Assembly: GCA_020634375.1 (NCBI GenBank) | Contig: JACKBX010000010.1 | Location: 62,001 to 126,000 of the forward strand | Direction of reading: 5' to 3' | From: Ardenticatenaceae bacterium | GTDB taxonomy: Bacteria; Chloroflexota; Anaerolineae; Promineifilales; Promineifilaceae | DNA length: 64,000 bases | Shown: positions 25,688-35,375 of the stretch, piece after piece | Numbering within the stretch: the first letter of the stretch is position 1 | Layout of the letters: every line of letters starts with the position of its first letter | Program-made: the position numbers and the translations under genes | The notes under the pieces: generated by a model | The model's database searches: none | Told to the model about the DNA's origin: nothing | What the model saw: the letters and a program-made list of their open reading frames with translations, nothing else

Positions 25688-28441
25688 TCAAGCTGGTAGT
25701 TTGCGTCCTTTTGTGACGCGTACCAGCGTAAATCCAGCAAGCAGGATTAGGAGAAGTATGCTTGGCCAAGCAACGGCCGTTTCCACCCTCACAGCCTGCA
25801 AAGAAACGGCCGTTGGCCCTACACTCGACTGCCCCAGCAAAAAGTGTGAAAAGCCTGGTGTTTCACCCTCGGCAAACACATAGTCGCCATTGCTGCCCGT
25901 ACTCCGGCTAGTTAATAATTCCGTCCACGGGCTGCTACCCTCATAACGATACACAGAGAGAATGCCCGTTGTCAGCCCATTGAGTTCATCGGCAAGCGCC
26001 CATAAGCGCACTTGTGCCGTGCCCGGAGTCGTCGTCGTGATTTCGTAGCAGCGCCCAATGTAGGTGGGGGATGTGTCACCTGCACTGGTACAATATTCGC
26101 CATTATTCAGGGTACGCACACGCACGGTAACATCGCCTAAATCCCCGACTGCGCTCACGTCCGCACCACGAAACACGATGCTGCCCCCGCCATCGCCAAT
26201 TTCCAGAAAGGCCACACTGCCGCCGCTGACTGGCTGCGTTTGTTGCATTGTACCGTGATTGATCACTGCATCCGTCACAGTGAGGGTAACGCCATCGGGA
26301 ACAACGAGAGTGGCGCCCCGATCTATCGCTAAACCACGTACTACAGCATCAACAGTTAGCGTCATCGTTGCGTTTGCGATGATGACTACATCATCCCCGC
26401 TGCCTGGGATGGTATTGTTTGCCCAGTTTGCGGTTACATCCCAATCGCCGCTGCCTGCACTAGAAACAGTTGGGAAAACATAGACCGCCCCTTCATCTGT
26501 GCCCGTTAAATTATGGCCAGGCGCACCTGATACAATCATGCCATTGTCCACAGCCACCGCGAAGCCCAAATAATCTGAGTTTCCGGCATCGCTGGTAGTG
26601 AGTTTGGCGGCTTCTGTTGCGTTGCCCCACCCGGTAACCGGGCGAACAAAGATACTGGCAACCCCGGCATTGTTGAGAAATCCTGGCGCTTCTTCCTGGT
26701 ATGCCCCAACCACTACCGTATCCCCGCTAATGGCTATGGAACGACCTAATTTATCATTACGGGTTGCGTCGCTGGCAGTGAGTAGGGCTGTTTCAGTCAT
26801 GTCTGCCCAGCCTGACAAGGGCTTTTCAAAAACGTAGGCAGCGCCGTGATGATCATCTGTATCACCATCGCTGCCGTTGTCCAAGTCATTAAAAAATGCC
26901 CCGACAGCAACGGTGTCACCGCTGATAGCAACGGAAACGCCAAACTGATCGTTGACATCGCCATCGCTGGCGGTTAATTTGGCCGTGTGCGTGGCGTTAA
27001 CCCATCCGCCCATTGGCTTGACAAAGACGTAGGCTGCGCCTTGCGTAGTATGACCATTCACTGTGGCCAACCATGCGCCAACAACGGCCGTATCTCCATC
27101 CAATCCCACAGACTGCCCCAAACGATCATTCCCCGCCCCATCACTGGCGGTCAATTTGGCGGTTTCATTGCTGGCGGCAGCCCATCCACCGCCCGGACGC
27201 ACAAAAATGTAAGCCGCGCCCTGATTACTTTGCCCGCTAATGTCTGCTAAATCTGCCCCAGCCAGAATGGTATCGCCGCTAATGGCGACGGAGTGACCCA
27301 ATTCATCGTTGGCAATGCCATCGGAGGCGGTAAGGATGACTGTTTCGCTCATATCGGCCCAACCACTGAGGGGTTTTTCGTACACATATACCGCGCCTTG
27401 TCTGGCATTGCCACCCACTGTTGACCAGCGCGAACCAACGATAATGGTATCGCCATCAATGGCGACTGTACTACCAAAAAAATCTTGAGAAATCGCATTT
27501 GAGTGCGATAGTTGTGCCGTTTGAGTGGCATTGGCCCAACCACTGGCTGGTTTGACGAAGACATAAGCAGCGCTGTTGCCGCTGCCAAAGCAACTTTCCA
27601 GGCTGACTGGAGTGCAGCCGGGCGCGCCGACAACGGCCGTATCCCCACTAACTGCCACGGCAAACCCAAAGAAATCGCTGTCGGCCGCGCCGTTGACGGT
27701 AAGTTTGGCGGCTTGCAGCCAGGGGTCAATGGTGAGGGGATAAGAGGCGCTGCTGTCGTCTATGCGGATGCGCAGGGTGCGGTTCTCTAATTCTAAATAG
27801 GCAGGCAGGATACGGCCGTTGCTGTCAAACACTTGCAGCCCGCTGTACTGCGCTGCCGCATTTCCGGCGGCATCTAGCAAGTGCACGGTGTGTGCATTAA
27901 CTAACTGAGGGGTTAAGGAACCGGTGACATTCATTTGCAGCGTCAGCAAACCGACGGCAGCAGGGGGACGCTGCGCCAAAGTGAAACCTTGTTCCAATCC
28001 CCATTGGGTATTGAGGTACCATTCGCTGAGATAACGGCCACGTTGGTAAGTGACACGGCCGTTTTCTTGTGTAGGTTGGGTGGGGACGGCTGGTTGCTGC
28101 GCTCCGGCATATCCCCAGCTTTGTAATGTCAATCCCCACTGCCATTGATCAGCAGTAAGCACAGGACCTGTCGCCTCAAATGTGGTTTGCCAGCCCTGAG
28201 CTGGATTGGTGGTTGTCCAATGACGGCCGTTTGCCTGTGGTTGGTAAGCAGTTGGCAGGTCTGCTTGCACAGCCTGGGCCAGCTTGGGGGCCAAACTAAT
28301 GGGTAATTCTGGGAAGGTGAGTGAAATGGCTTGGCGGCTTCCCAGTTGTGCTACTTGCACAGCCAGGGCAACGAGCAGCAGGCTTAAGAAAAAGTGTACA
28401 GGGCGTTGGGGAACAATAACAGCATGTGTCTTTGAGGTCAT
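25688..28441 (-). CDS. Secreted FG-GAP beta-propeller protein, membrane-anchored
   Basis: A 917-residue surface protein. The N-terminal signal sequence (about residues 16-38) is followed by a beta-rich domain. Seven FG-GAP-type repeats with the consensus xDxLGxSVAxSGDTxVVGA lie between about residues 250 and 630. Next comes a parallel-beta or pectate-lyase-like region (VVIIANATMTLTV, about 655-730). A final domain ends in a hydrophobic segment (about 888-908) and KGRKLPA, an anchor layout. FG-GAP proteins resemble integrin propellers and act in adhesion or binding. The AAAGGA box lies eight bases before the ATG. ACGGCCGT copies give TAV or NGR at several loops. Confidence 0.85.
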   Translation of the reverse strand: MTSKTHAVIVPQRPVHFFLSLLLVALAVQVAQLGSRQAISLTFPELPISLAPKLAQAVQADLPTAYQPQANGRHWTTTNPAQGWQTTFEATGPVLTADQWQWGLTLQSWGYAGAQQPAVPTQPTQENGRVTYQRGRYLSEWYLNTQWGLEQGFTLAQRPPAAVGLLTLQMNVTGSLTPQLVNAHTVHLLDAAGNAAAQYSGLQVFDSNGRILPAYLELENRTLRIRIDDSSASYPLTIDPWLQAAKLTVNGAADSDFFGFAVAVSGDTAVVGAPGCTPVSLESCFGSGNSAAYVFVKPASGWANATQTAQLSHSNAISQDFFGSTVAIDGDTIIVGSRWSTVGGNARQGAVYVYEKPLSGWADMSETVILTASDGIANDELGHSVAISGDTILAGADLADISGQSNQGAAYIFVRPGGGWAAASNETAKLTASDGAGNDRLGQSVGLDGDTAVVGAWLATVNGHTTQGAAYVFVKPMGGWVNATHTAKLTASDGDVNDQFGVSVAISGDTVAVGAFFNDLDNGSDGDTDDHHGAAYVFEKPLSGWADMTETALLTASDATRNDKLGRSIAISGDTVVVGAYQEEAPGFLNNAGVASIFVRPVTGWGNATEAAKLTTSDAGNSDYLGFAVAVDNGMIVSGAPGHNLTGTDEGAVYVFPTVSSAGSGDWDVTANWANNTIPGSGDDVVIIANATMTLTVDAVVRGLAIDRGATLVVPDGVTLTVTDAVINHGTMQQTQPVSGGSVAFLEIGDGGGSIVFRGADVSAVGDLGDVTVRVRTLNNGEYCTSAGDTSPTYIGRCYEITTTTPGTAQVRLWALADELNGLTTGILSVYRYEGSSPWTELLTSRSTGSNGDYVFAEGETPGFSHFLLGQSSVGPTAVSLQAVRVETAVAWPSILLLILLAGFTLVRVTKGRKLPA

Positions 28442-28823
28442 TTAGCAATTCCTTTGTTGCGGTCAATTCAAGGTGCGGCATCAGTATAGGAAACGGCCGT
28501 TACGATGCCACTTACGATATACTAATATTGACCTGATTTTTTTAATGATGCCTATCAAGCCTGTGTTTTTAAGCGCATAACACAGGACAACAAAGCATTG
28601 ACAACAGCTTTAACCACCCAAGCAATGACAACGATAAATGTCCTATTGGGTCAGTAATCCACCTTGATAAAAACCATGCAATGGTATTACACTAAATAGC
28701 GATGCAAAAGAGCTTATCAGGCTCCCATGCAGCCATCAAGCAAAATGGAAAATAACGAGTAGTGAGCGGAGGATTTGTAAACTTGTCACTCACAAACTCG
28801 TAACCTAATGAAAGGAGAAAAAA
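28442..28823. other. Divergent intergenic region
   Basis: This 382-base stretch separates the FG-GAP gene (minus) from the AIM24-like gene (plus), so it must hold both promoters. A hairpin with 8-bp arms (CCTGTGTT at 28560-28567, AACACAGG at 28579-28586) is clear. A TTGATA/TATTAC pair near 28670-28690 could be a weak plus-strand promoter. One ACGGCCGT copy lies near 28493. Nothing else is recognisable. Confidence 0.45.
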
Positions 28824-29612
28824 ATGGGTACAAGTCATGTAGTGGATTACCAAGTATTTGGCGACGATCTGCAATTTGTGGAAGTAGAACTCGATCCCCA
28901 AGAAACCGTGATTGCTGAAGCGGGTGCAATGATGTACATGGAAGACGGTATCGGCTTTGAAACAAAAATGGGCGATGGTTCCAAACCTAGCCAGGGTTTC
29001 ATGGGTATGTTAGGTAGCGCAGCCAAGCGCGTTTTCACCGGCGAATCTATTTTTATGACGCATTTCACGAATATTGGGCAGGGAAAAAAGCATGTGGCTT
29101 TTGGTGCACCTTACCCTGGCAAGATCATTGCCATTGATTTGGATGAAGCCAAAGGGGAATTGATTTGTCAAAAAGATTCGTTCCTCTGCGCGGCTTTGGG
29201 CACGGAAGTTAGCATTGCCTTCAATAAAAAATTGGGGGCTGGCCTGTTTGGTGGTGAAGGCTTTATCTTGCAGCGCTTACGTGGCGATGGCATGGTCTTC
29301 ATCCACGCTGGGGGCACAATTGTCGAGAAGCGGCTGAATGGCGAAATGTTGCGTGTTGATACAGGCTGCATTGTAGCTTTTGAAAACACCATCAATTATG
29401 ATATTCAGCGGTCGGGCAATTTGAAGTCTATGGTGTTTGGCGGCGAGGGGTTGTTCCTGGCAACATTACAGGGAACTGGGCGTGTTTGGTTACAATCGCT
29501 GCCGTTTTCTCGCTTAGCCGACCGTATTTTGCAAAATGCACCAGCAGCAGGCGGCCGTTCCTCTGGCGAAGGCTCTGTTTTGAAAGGCGCGATGGATTTG
29601 CTACAAAGCTAA
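28824..29612 (+). CDS. AIM24/TIGR00266-family protein
   Basis: A 262-residue beta-rich protein of the TIGR00266 (AIM24-like) family. It opens with the characteristic VDYQVFGDDLQFVEVELDPQETVIAEAGAMMYM block. Glycine-rich strands (HVAFGAPYPGKIIAIDL, GGEGLFLATLQGTGRVWLQSLP) follow. The bacterial function is unknown; yeast AIM24 is a mitochondrial protein of the same fold. No signal peptide is present. A strong AAAGGAG box lies about eight bases before the ATG. A bidirectional terminator follows the stop codon, so the gene is probably monocistronic. It lacks any exact ACGGCCGT site. Confidence 0.92.
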   Translation: MGTSHVVDYQVFGDDLQFVEVELDPQETVIAEAGAMMYMEDGIGFETKMGDGSKPSQGFMGMLGSAAKRVFTGESIFMTHFTNIGQGKKHVAFGAPYPGKIIAIDLDEAKGELICQKDSFLCAALGTEVSIAFNKKLGAGLFGGEGFILQRLRGDGMVFIHAGGTIVEKRLNGEMLRVDTGCIVAFENTINYDIQRSGNLKSMVFGGEGLFLATLQGTGRVWLQSLPFSRLADRILQNAPAAGGRSSGEGSVLKGAMDLLQS

Positions 29613-29631
29613 TCCCGCCCTTGATGAGAAA

Positions 29632-29670
29632 AACACCAAAGGCCCGGCTTTGCACCGGGCCTTTGGTGTT
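29632..29670. terminator. Bidirectional intrinsic terminator
   Basis: A perfect 16-bp stem (29632-29647 with 29655-29670) around a 7-base loop lies between convergent genes. A-tracts before and a short T-tract after the stem suit use from both strands. Confidence 0.88.
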
Positions 29671-29697
29671 AAAGGCTTACACACGCAAGACCTGTTG

Positions 29698-31029
29698 TTA
29701 CAAGTTAGCTAATGTTTTGCCAGTATCTTTCACTGCATCTACGAAATAACTATCACATGCTTCATCAATCAGGTTAGGAGAGAGTTTAGCGGGGATGCTT
29801 TCATAATCACAAATCGAAACAACGGTTCTAACAATGTCGCGGGGGTGTACTGCTTGCATAACACGATCTGATTCACGATACCATTTTTGCAGTAAATGGA
29901 GAAAACTGGTTTTATCAAAGGGGATGTTAAAAGTTTTGCAAGAAGCGACAAATATCTGATAGAAGAGTCGTTCATCAGGGCCACCAACTTCCACTTTCAT
30001 TTGGATGCGGCGCAGAAATGCACCATCTACCAAATCGCCGGGATCAAGGTTGGTGGAAAAGACAATGAATTGGCGGAAAGGGACATCGATTGTCTGACCA
30101 GACTGTAAGCGCAAGAAGTCCACTTTGCTTTCCAGAGGGACGATCCAGCGATTCAAAAGGGCTTGCGGGCTGATTTGCTGCCGTCCAAAGTCATCAATGA
30201 GAAACATACCGCCATTTGCTTTTAATTGTAAGGGAGCCTCGTAGATTTTGGCGATGGGTTCGAAGCGTAAGTCGAGAGAATCCATTGTTAACTCGCCGCC
30301 GACCATAACAACTGGGCGTTGGAAAAGCCGCCAACGACGATCTAGTTTGAGTTTATCCGCACCCATACCTAAATATGTGGACAGGTCTTCTTCGGTGATC
30401 GGGACATGGATGAGGGGATCGATAATACGAATGATTTGTCCACCGGCAGTCAGTGCATCAGGCAGCCAGATGGGGTCGCCAGCGGCAAGCAGTCCACCCA
30501 AAGCTTCGGCAATGGTGGTCTTGCCATTACCGGGGGGGCCATACAAGAAGAGGGAGGTTCCGGCATTAGCAGCCGGCCCTATCTTGCGATGAAAGTTATC
30601 AGGCAAAATGAGGTGCCCCAATGCGTTTTTTACTTGAGTAGGCGTGACGCGTGTGTGTGTTTGCACCTGGGCGAGAATGGCCTGTGTGTAGTGGTCAACG
30701 GTAACGGGGACACGGCCAATGTACTGACTGCGTTCAAAGGCGTCGCGGGCACGTTTCGTCCCGGCGTCGGTAAGTGTATAAGTAAAGCTGAGGCTGCCCA
30801 GGGAACCGGCGCGGGTGACTTCAACGAGGTGTTCTTGTTTGAAACGGGAGAGTATTTGGTCAACGATACGGGCGTGAATACCCATCACATCAGCCAAGCG
30901 GGCTACGCTTGCATCGCCTTCGTTGAAAAGGATGCGGAAGATGATGTCGTTGACAATGCGTAGAGAGATGCCGAGTTCTTCTGGTTCTGTAGGCTGCCTG
31001 AGCAGTTGTTCGAGTTCGTTGGTTATCAT
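29698..31029 (-). CDS. AAA ATPase with N-terminal winged helix
   Basis: A 443-residue protein. Residues about 20-100 look like a winged-helix domain (VARLADVMGIHARIVDQILSRFKQEHLV). A linker and an AAA ATPase domain follow, with Walker A GPPGNGKTT (about 168), Walker B GGMFLIDDFGRQ (about 275) and a sensor-like FSTNLDP. Such proteins appear in Chloroflexota and other phyla as stand-alone predicted ATPases with kinase-like annotations; the role is unknown. A GAGG box lies seven bases before the ATG. It is followed by no partner gene in the same direction. An ACGGCCGT copy lies just upstream of the start. Confidence 0.8.
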   Translation of the reverse strand: MITNELEQLLRQPTEPEELGISLRIVNDIIFRILFNEGDASVARLADVMGIHARIVDQILSRFKQEHLVEVTRAGSLGSLSFTYTLTDAGTKRARDAFERSQYIGRVPVTVDHYTQAILAQVQTHTRVTPTQVKNALGHLILPDNFHRKIGPAANAGTSLFLYGPPGNGKTTIAEALGGLLAAGDPIWLPDALTAGGQIIRIIDPLIHVPITEEDLSTYLGMGADKLKLDRRWRLFQRPVVMVGGELTMDSLDLRFEPIAKIYEAPLQLKANGGMFLIDDFGRQQISPQALLNRWIVPLESKVDFLRLQSGQTIDVPFRQFIVFSTNLDPGDLVDGAFLRRIQMKVEVGGPDERLFYQIFVASCKTFNIPFDKTSFLHLLQKWYRESDRVMQAVHPRDIVRTVVSICDYESIPAKLSPNLIDEACDSYFVDAVKDTGKTLANL

Positions 31030-31066
31030 AGCCTGACCTCGTATATGTGGAACGGCCGTTACCCAA

Positions 31067-33592
31067 TCATGTTGCGGGGGAAACGGCCGTGTCCACTTCC
31101 TTTTCTACCTCTTCTCCAGACACCTCCCCATTCTCACCCACCTGTGACAATTTCCCCTCACGTACAACCGCTACCGAAGCCACCGTATCCCCATTGCGAA
31201 TATCCATGACCCGTACCCCCTGCGTAATACGGCCCTGAACCGAAATATCATTCGCCGACGTGCGCAGCATAATCCCATTCGCCGAAATACACGTCACCTC
31301 ATCACCCGGTTCCACCACCCGCGCACTAATAATCTTCCCCGTGCGCTCTGGCGTCAGGTTCATGGCTCGCACACCCTGCCCATACCGCTGCTGCGTACGA
31401 TACTCCTCCAACGGCGTTTGTTTACCATACCCCTTTTCCGTAATAACCAACAAATTCCCATCCGGCGTCACCACATCAGCACCGGCAATATTGTCCCAAT
31501 TATCCAGGCGCATGGCATACACCCCGGCAGCCGCACGCCCCATCGGGCGCACATCCCCCTCAGAAAAACGAATACCGCGCCCCTGTTCACTAACAATAAT
31601 CAAATCCTGCTCCCCTTCTGTCAGTTTCACCCAACCCAACATATCATCATCATCCAGGTTCAGGGCAATCAACCCGCTGGGGCGCACATACTCAAACTCG
31701 CTGATTTCCACGCGCTTAATGCGCCCTTTGCGCGTGATCATCGTCAGATACTCCGCATCAGCAAAATCATGGACAGGCAACGCGGCCGTAATCTTTTCCT
31801 CTGGCATCAGTGGCAAAATGTTCATCAACGACGTGCCTTTTGCCGTGCGATCCAATTCAGGGATATTGTACGCCTTTTCCGAATACACCTTTCCCCGATC
31901 CGAGAAGAACAAAATTGTATTATGCGATCCCGCCGCAAAAAGATGTTCCAATTCATCCTTCTCGCGGGTACTCATGCCAATTAGCCCCTTGCCGCCACGC
32001 TGCTGCATGCGGTAAGCCGCCAGCGGCGTGCGTTTGATGTATCCACGCTGTGTAATGGAGACCAATACATCCTCATCGGGGATGATATCCTCCATATTAA
32101 TCTCTTCATCCAGCCCAAAAGCAATTTGCGAACGGCGTGCGTCGCCATAATTCTCTTTTAGCGCCAGCACATCCTCTTTAATCAAGGCCAAAATTTTCGC
32201 TTTATCTGCCAGAAGACCGCGTAGATACTCAACGTGCGCGGTAATCTCCTTATATTCGTCCTCAATTTTTTGTCGTTCCAGTGCAGCCAGGCGGCGCAAT
32301 TGCATATCCAGTATGGCTGTGGCCTGCATTTCTGTAAGGCCAAAGTTCTCCATCAACCGCGCACGAGCTACATCCGCATCAGGCGAGCGGCGAATAGTCT
32401 CAATGACTTCATCCAGATGGTCGAGAGCAATGAGCAGCCCTTCGAGAATGTGCTGCCGTTTCAACGCCTTATTCAGTTCAAACTGGGTGCGGCGGGTGAT
32501 GACAACGAGGCGGTGGTCAATGTAGATTTGCAAAGCCCGCTTCAATGAGAGCAGCATGGGCTGCTTATTGACCAGCGCCAACATTTGTACACCAAAGGTA
32601 GTTTGCAACGAGGTATGTTTGTAAAGTTGGTTCAGCACCTTCATGGGCTGCGCCGCCCGTTTCAGTTCCACAATGACAGAAATGCCGCGCCGATCAGAAG
32701 AGTCGCGCAGGTCAGAGATGTCGGTAATGACGCCTTTGTTCACTAATTCGGCAATGCGCTCGACAAGCATGGCCTTGTTTACCTGGAAAGGTAGTTCGGT
32801 AATGTTGATACGCTGCCGGTCAGGGTTTCGGGGCATTTCTTCGATGGTAGCTACGCCACGCACAACAACACGGCCGCGCCCCGTTGCATACGCGTTGCGT
32901 ATGCCCTCAGTCCCCAAAATGATGCCGCCTGTGGGAAAATCTGGCCCTTTAACAAACTGCATCAGGTCGTCCAGGTTTACATCGTCAATGTCTTCCTGAT
33001 GATCAATGAGATAGGCAATAGCGTCACACAGTTCGCCGAGGTTGTGTGGCGGGATATTGGTCGCCATCCCCACAGCAATACCGGAGGAGCCATTGAGTAA
33101 CAAATTGGGCAGTCGGGCGGGCAGCAGGTCTGGTTCTTGCAGGCTGTCGTCAAAGTTGGGGACGAAATCAATTGTTTCTTTATCAATGTCATCTAGTAAT
33201 TCGCTGGCGATGCGGGTGAGGCGTGCTTCGGTATAACGCATGGCGGCGGCGCTGTCGCCGTCTACGGAGCCAAAGTTGCCTTGCCCATCTACCAGCATGT
33301 AGCGCATGGAGAAGTCTTGGGCCATGCGTACCATTGCATCGTACACGGATGAGTCGCCGTGGGGATGGTATTTACCCAGTACTTCGCCAACGATGCGGGC
33401 GCTTTTGCGGTGGGGGCCGTTGTGGCGGATACCCATGTCGTGCATGGCGTACAGAATGCGGCGGTGAACGGGTTTGAGTCCGTCGCGTGCGTCTGGCAGG
33501 GCACGAGCGACGATGACGCTCATGGCATAGTCAAGGTAGGAGTTGCGCATCTCCTGGTTGATGTCAATGGTGCTAACGGTACCGATTTCCAA
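31067..33592 (-). CDS. gyrA: DNA gyrase subunit A
   Basis: An 841-residue type II topoisomerase subunit that breaks and rejoins DNA for negative supercoiling. The catalytic tyrosine is Y120 (AAMRYTEARL). The quinolone-resistance region reads HPHGDSSVYDAMVRMAQ, with Ser81 and Asp85 at the sites mutated in resistant strains, so it is the sensitive form. The gyrase-defining GyrA box is QRGGKGL and is followed by the beta-pinwheel domain, so this is gyrase and not topoisomerase IV. The start is a TTG with GGAGG seven bases upstream. The only ACGGCCGT copy is in the last codons of the non-conserved acidic tail. Confidence 0.97.
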   Translation of the reverse strand: MEIGTVSTIDINQEMRNSYLDYAMSVIVARALPDARDGLKPVHRRILYAMHDMGIRHNGPHRKSARIVGEVLGKYHPHGDSSVYDAMVRMAQDFSMRYMLVDGQGNFGSVDGDSAAAMRYTEARLTRIASELLDDIDKETIDFVPNFDDSLQEPDLLPARLPNLLLNGSSGIAVGMATNIPPHNLGELCDAIAYLIDHQEDIDDVNLDDLMQFVKGPDFPTGGIILGTEGIRNAYATGRGRVVVRGVATIEEMPRNPDRQRINITELPFQVNKAMLVERIAELVNKGVITDISDLRDSSDRRGISVIVELKRAAQPMKVLNQLYKHTSLQTTFGVQMLALVNKQPMLLSLKRALQIYIDHRLVVITRRTQFELNKALKRQHILEGLLIALDHLDEVIETIRRSPDADVARARLMENFGLTEMQATAILDMQLRRLAALERQKIEDEYKEITAHVEYLRGLLADKAKILALIKEDVLALKENYGDARRSQIAFGLDEEINMEDIIPDEDVLVSITQRGYIKRTPLAAYRMQQRGGKGLIGMSTREKDELEHLFAAGSHNTILFFSDRGKVYSEKAYNIPELDRTAKGTSLMNILPLMPEEKITAALPVHDFADAEYLTMITRKGRIKRVEISEFEYVRPSGLIALNLDDDDMLGWVKLTEGEQDLIIVSEQGRGIRFSEGDVRPMGRAAAGVYAMRLDNWDNIAGADVVTPDGNLLVITEKGYGKQTPLEEYRTQQRYGQGVRAMNLTPERTGKIISARVVEPGDEVTCISANGIMLRTSANDISVQGRITQGVRVMDIRNGDTVASVAVVREGKLSQVGENGEVSGEEVEKEVDTAVSPAT

Positions 33593-33810
33593 AGTGTGAC
33601 CTCCGATTGTTAGTGTGGGTCATAGGGGAAAGGTTGGGCTTTATGATTGCCCAAAAAGATGGGAAAGCGCTTTAGAAGTGTGGGACGTTCTTCCGCTTTT
33701 GAATGGCATTTTTTCGCAAAAAAGAGCCACCTTTGCAGGGGGTGGCAACAATGTTTGAATAGAGATTTTCATCTCTGAAATTATATCCTATTTTGGTGGG
33801 TTGAACGAAT
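33593..33810. other. gyrA upstream region
   Basis: A 218-base gap between ygfZ and gyrA, both on the minus strand. It contains the hairpin at 33717-33746. On the minus strand a TATAAT hexamer lies near 33780, upstream of that hairpin. If this is the gyrA promoter, the hairpin would sit in the gyrA leader as an attenuator; if not, the promoter lies between the hairpin and the start, where I see no clear match. Confidence 0.4.
33717..33746 (-). terminator. Intrinsic terminator after ygfZ
   Basis: Read on the minus strand, GCCACC and GGTGGC pair around a 9-base loop and run into TCTTTTTT. It lies about 65 bases after the ygfZ stop and before gyrA. Confidence 0.78.
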
Positions 33811-34764
33811 TTATGAGGAGGGTGTTACGGCCGTTTCTTCTCCCACTGTCAGCGCTTTTTTCTCGTCTAACACGGCCGTCTTCACATACCCCAATGCGAC
33901 GGCTCCGAGAGGGCCAACGGCCGTTGACGTGACTGTGCCTACACTCTTGCCATCGGCCAAAATATCTGTGCCAGCCGTGATGGGAACCTGGGTCGTCAAC
34001 TTGACTAACCGCTTGGCTAATCGGCCCCGGCTTTCCAGGCGAGCGATGATTTCCTGCCCGGTGTAGCAGCCTTTATTGAAGGAAACGTCGGCCCACAAAT
34101 CCGCTTCTAAAGGAATGTAGTCGAGGGTTAATTCACGGCCGTAACGGGGCAGCCCGGCAGCGATGCGCAAATAATCAAAGGCTGCTTCATCAGCGGGGGT
34201 GATGCCATTGGCTTGCAAATGGGTTTGCAGTGCATCTTTGGCGTTGGTGGAACAGAGAATAAAGTAGCCATCGTCGTTAATAGGGTCAGTTTTGTGCAAG
34301 GTGGCGGGAATGCCGTTGATGTCAGCCGAGCGCCAATGGTGCAGGGGTAGGTCGGTTTCGCCGAACCCAGCCTGGGTGAGCAGGGTTTGGGATTGGGGGC
34401 CGTAGATGGCAAGGACGGCCGTTTCATCCGTCACATCCGCCAACTGGAAATCATCCTGAAAGAAGACGTTGCGCAGCAGATAGCGGGCCAATGGGTCGCG
34501 GTGGTTTTCTCCGGCGAGCATGGTTACGCTGTCACTGTCAGCATACAAAATCAGACGATCAATGATGCGGCCAATATTGGTAGTTAGTACAGTGGCTGCG
34601 CCTGCACCGGGTGGCAACTGTTTGACGGCGTTCGTGGATATGCGGTGCAGAATGTCCAGCCGCGATGCCCCGCTAATTTTGAAACAGGCTAGTTGACTGC
34701 GGTCTACGAGGACGGCCGTTTCCTGCGCCGCACGGTTCACATCATCATGAATCTGACTGGTCAT
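33811..34764 (-). CDS. ygfZ: Folate-binding YgfZ/GcvT-like protein
   Basis: A 317-residue protein of the YgfZ family, folate-dependent helpers in repair or assembly of certain iron-sulphur enzymes. The family signature KGCYTGQEIIARL is present at about residue 225. The N-terminal part resembles the GcvT fold (ISGASRLDILHRISTN). The length is normal. GGAGG lies nine bases before the ATG. It overlaps the upstream DinB/ClbS-like gene by 20 bases. Five ACGGCCGT copies lie inside the gene, mostly in loops and at both ends (AVLVDRS, ETAVTPSS), an unusually high load for one gene. A role in maintaining the iron-sulphur proteins of the redox clusters nearby is a reasonable guess. Confidence 0.9.
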   Translation of the reverse strand: MTSQIHDDVNRAAQETAVLVDRSQLACFKISGASRLDILHRISTNAVKQLPPGAGAATVLTTNIGRIIDRLILYADSDSVTMLAGENHRDPLARYLLRNVFFQDDFQLADVTDETAVLAIYGPQSQTLLTQAGFGETDLPLHHWRSADINGIPATLHKTDPINDDGYFILCSTNAKDALQTHLQANGITPADEAAFDYLRIAAGLPRYGRELTLDYIPLEADLWADVSFNKGCYTGQEIIARLESRGRLAKRLVKLTTQVPITAGTDILADGKSVGTVTSTAVGPLGAVALGYVKTAVLDEKKALTVGEETAVTPSS

Positions 34765-35287
34765 ATTCGGTTTCCTCCGCTGGCAAAATGGATGACGGGT
34801 CTAGCCGCCAGCGTTGGGCAAATAGCTGGGCGTAGGGCAAGAAGCGTTTTTCGCGGGCGATTAACACGTCTTGGACGAGCTGCCAAAGGGAACGGCCGTT
34901 CAACCACTTATACCGTTTCGGATTAGTCAGGGCGCGGACAGGTAACGTTTCCAACCACTCTTCCAACTGCACCCGCACCTGCTGCCAATCGTCAAACACA
35001 CGATCCAAATCACGCCCCCGATTCTCCGCGTAACATTGGGCGTCAAACACATCAGGTTTATCCATAGCTAATTGCAGCGCTTCGGGCTTCTTGCCCTGAT
35101 CTAAACGCATAATACCCGTCACAACCTCCGCTTCCCAAACCGTCAAATTGACAAGCAAGTCTGCTATAGCCCATTCACCTAATACGCCAGGAGCAAGCAG
35201 CGCCTCATCCGGCAAATCCTCAATCGCCACAAGCAATCGCTCGCGGCTGTTATCTAGCTCATCTAAAATCTGATCGATTTCCATCAT
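34745..35287 (-). CDS. DinB/ClbS-like four-helix protein
   Basis: A 180-residue protein resembling the ClbS/DfsB branch of the DinB superfamily. The N-terminal helix LDNSRERLLVAIEDLPDEALLAPGVLGEWAIADLLVNL matches the pattern LxxSRERLLxAIxGLxxExLxxPGVxGEWSVxDxLAHL. The histidine usually found in that AHL motif is Asn here, so metal binding at that site is doubtful. Some family members protect against DNA-reactive compounds; no such role can be claimed. Two adjacent ATG codons serve as possible starts behind GAAGG. The end overlaps ygfZ. Confidence 0.7.
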   Translation of the reverse strand: MMEIDQILDELDNSRERLLVAIEDLPDEALLAPGVLGEWAIADLLVNLTVWEAEVVTGIMRLDQGKKPEALQLAMDKPDVFDAQCYAENRGRDLDRVFDDWQQVRVQLEEWLETLPVRALTNPKRYKWLNGRSLWQLVQDVLIAREKRFLPYAQLFAQRWRLDPSSILPAEETEYDQSDS

Positions 35288-35353
35288 CCTTCACCATGTC
35301 TCCTTCATCTTTACCCAACCAAGTGTAGCATCTCCCCAAACAGCGACAAAACC

Positions 35354-35375
35354 ATGAGAATATGATCATACTCAT
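35354..35375. promoter_or_regulatory. Imperfect palindrome, possible operator
   Basis: ATGAGAATATGATCATACTCAT is an almost perfect 22-bp dyad centred on TGATCA in the divergent gap between the DinB-like gene and the DUF2007-like gene. No bound factor is identifiable, and no clear promoter was found beside it. Confidence 0.4.
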
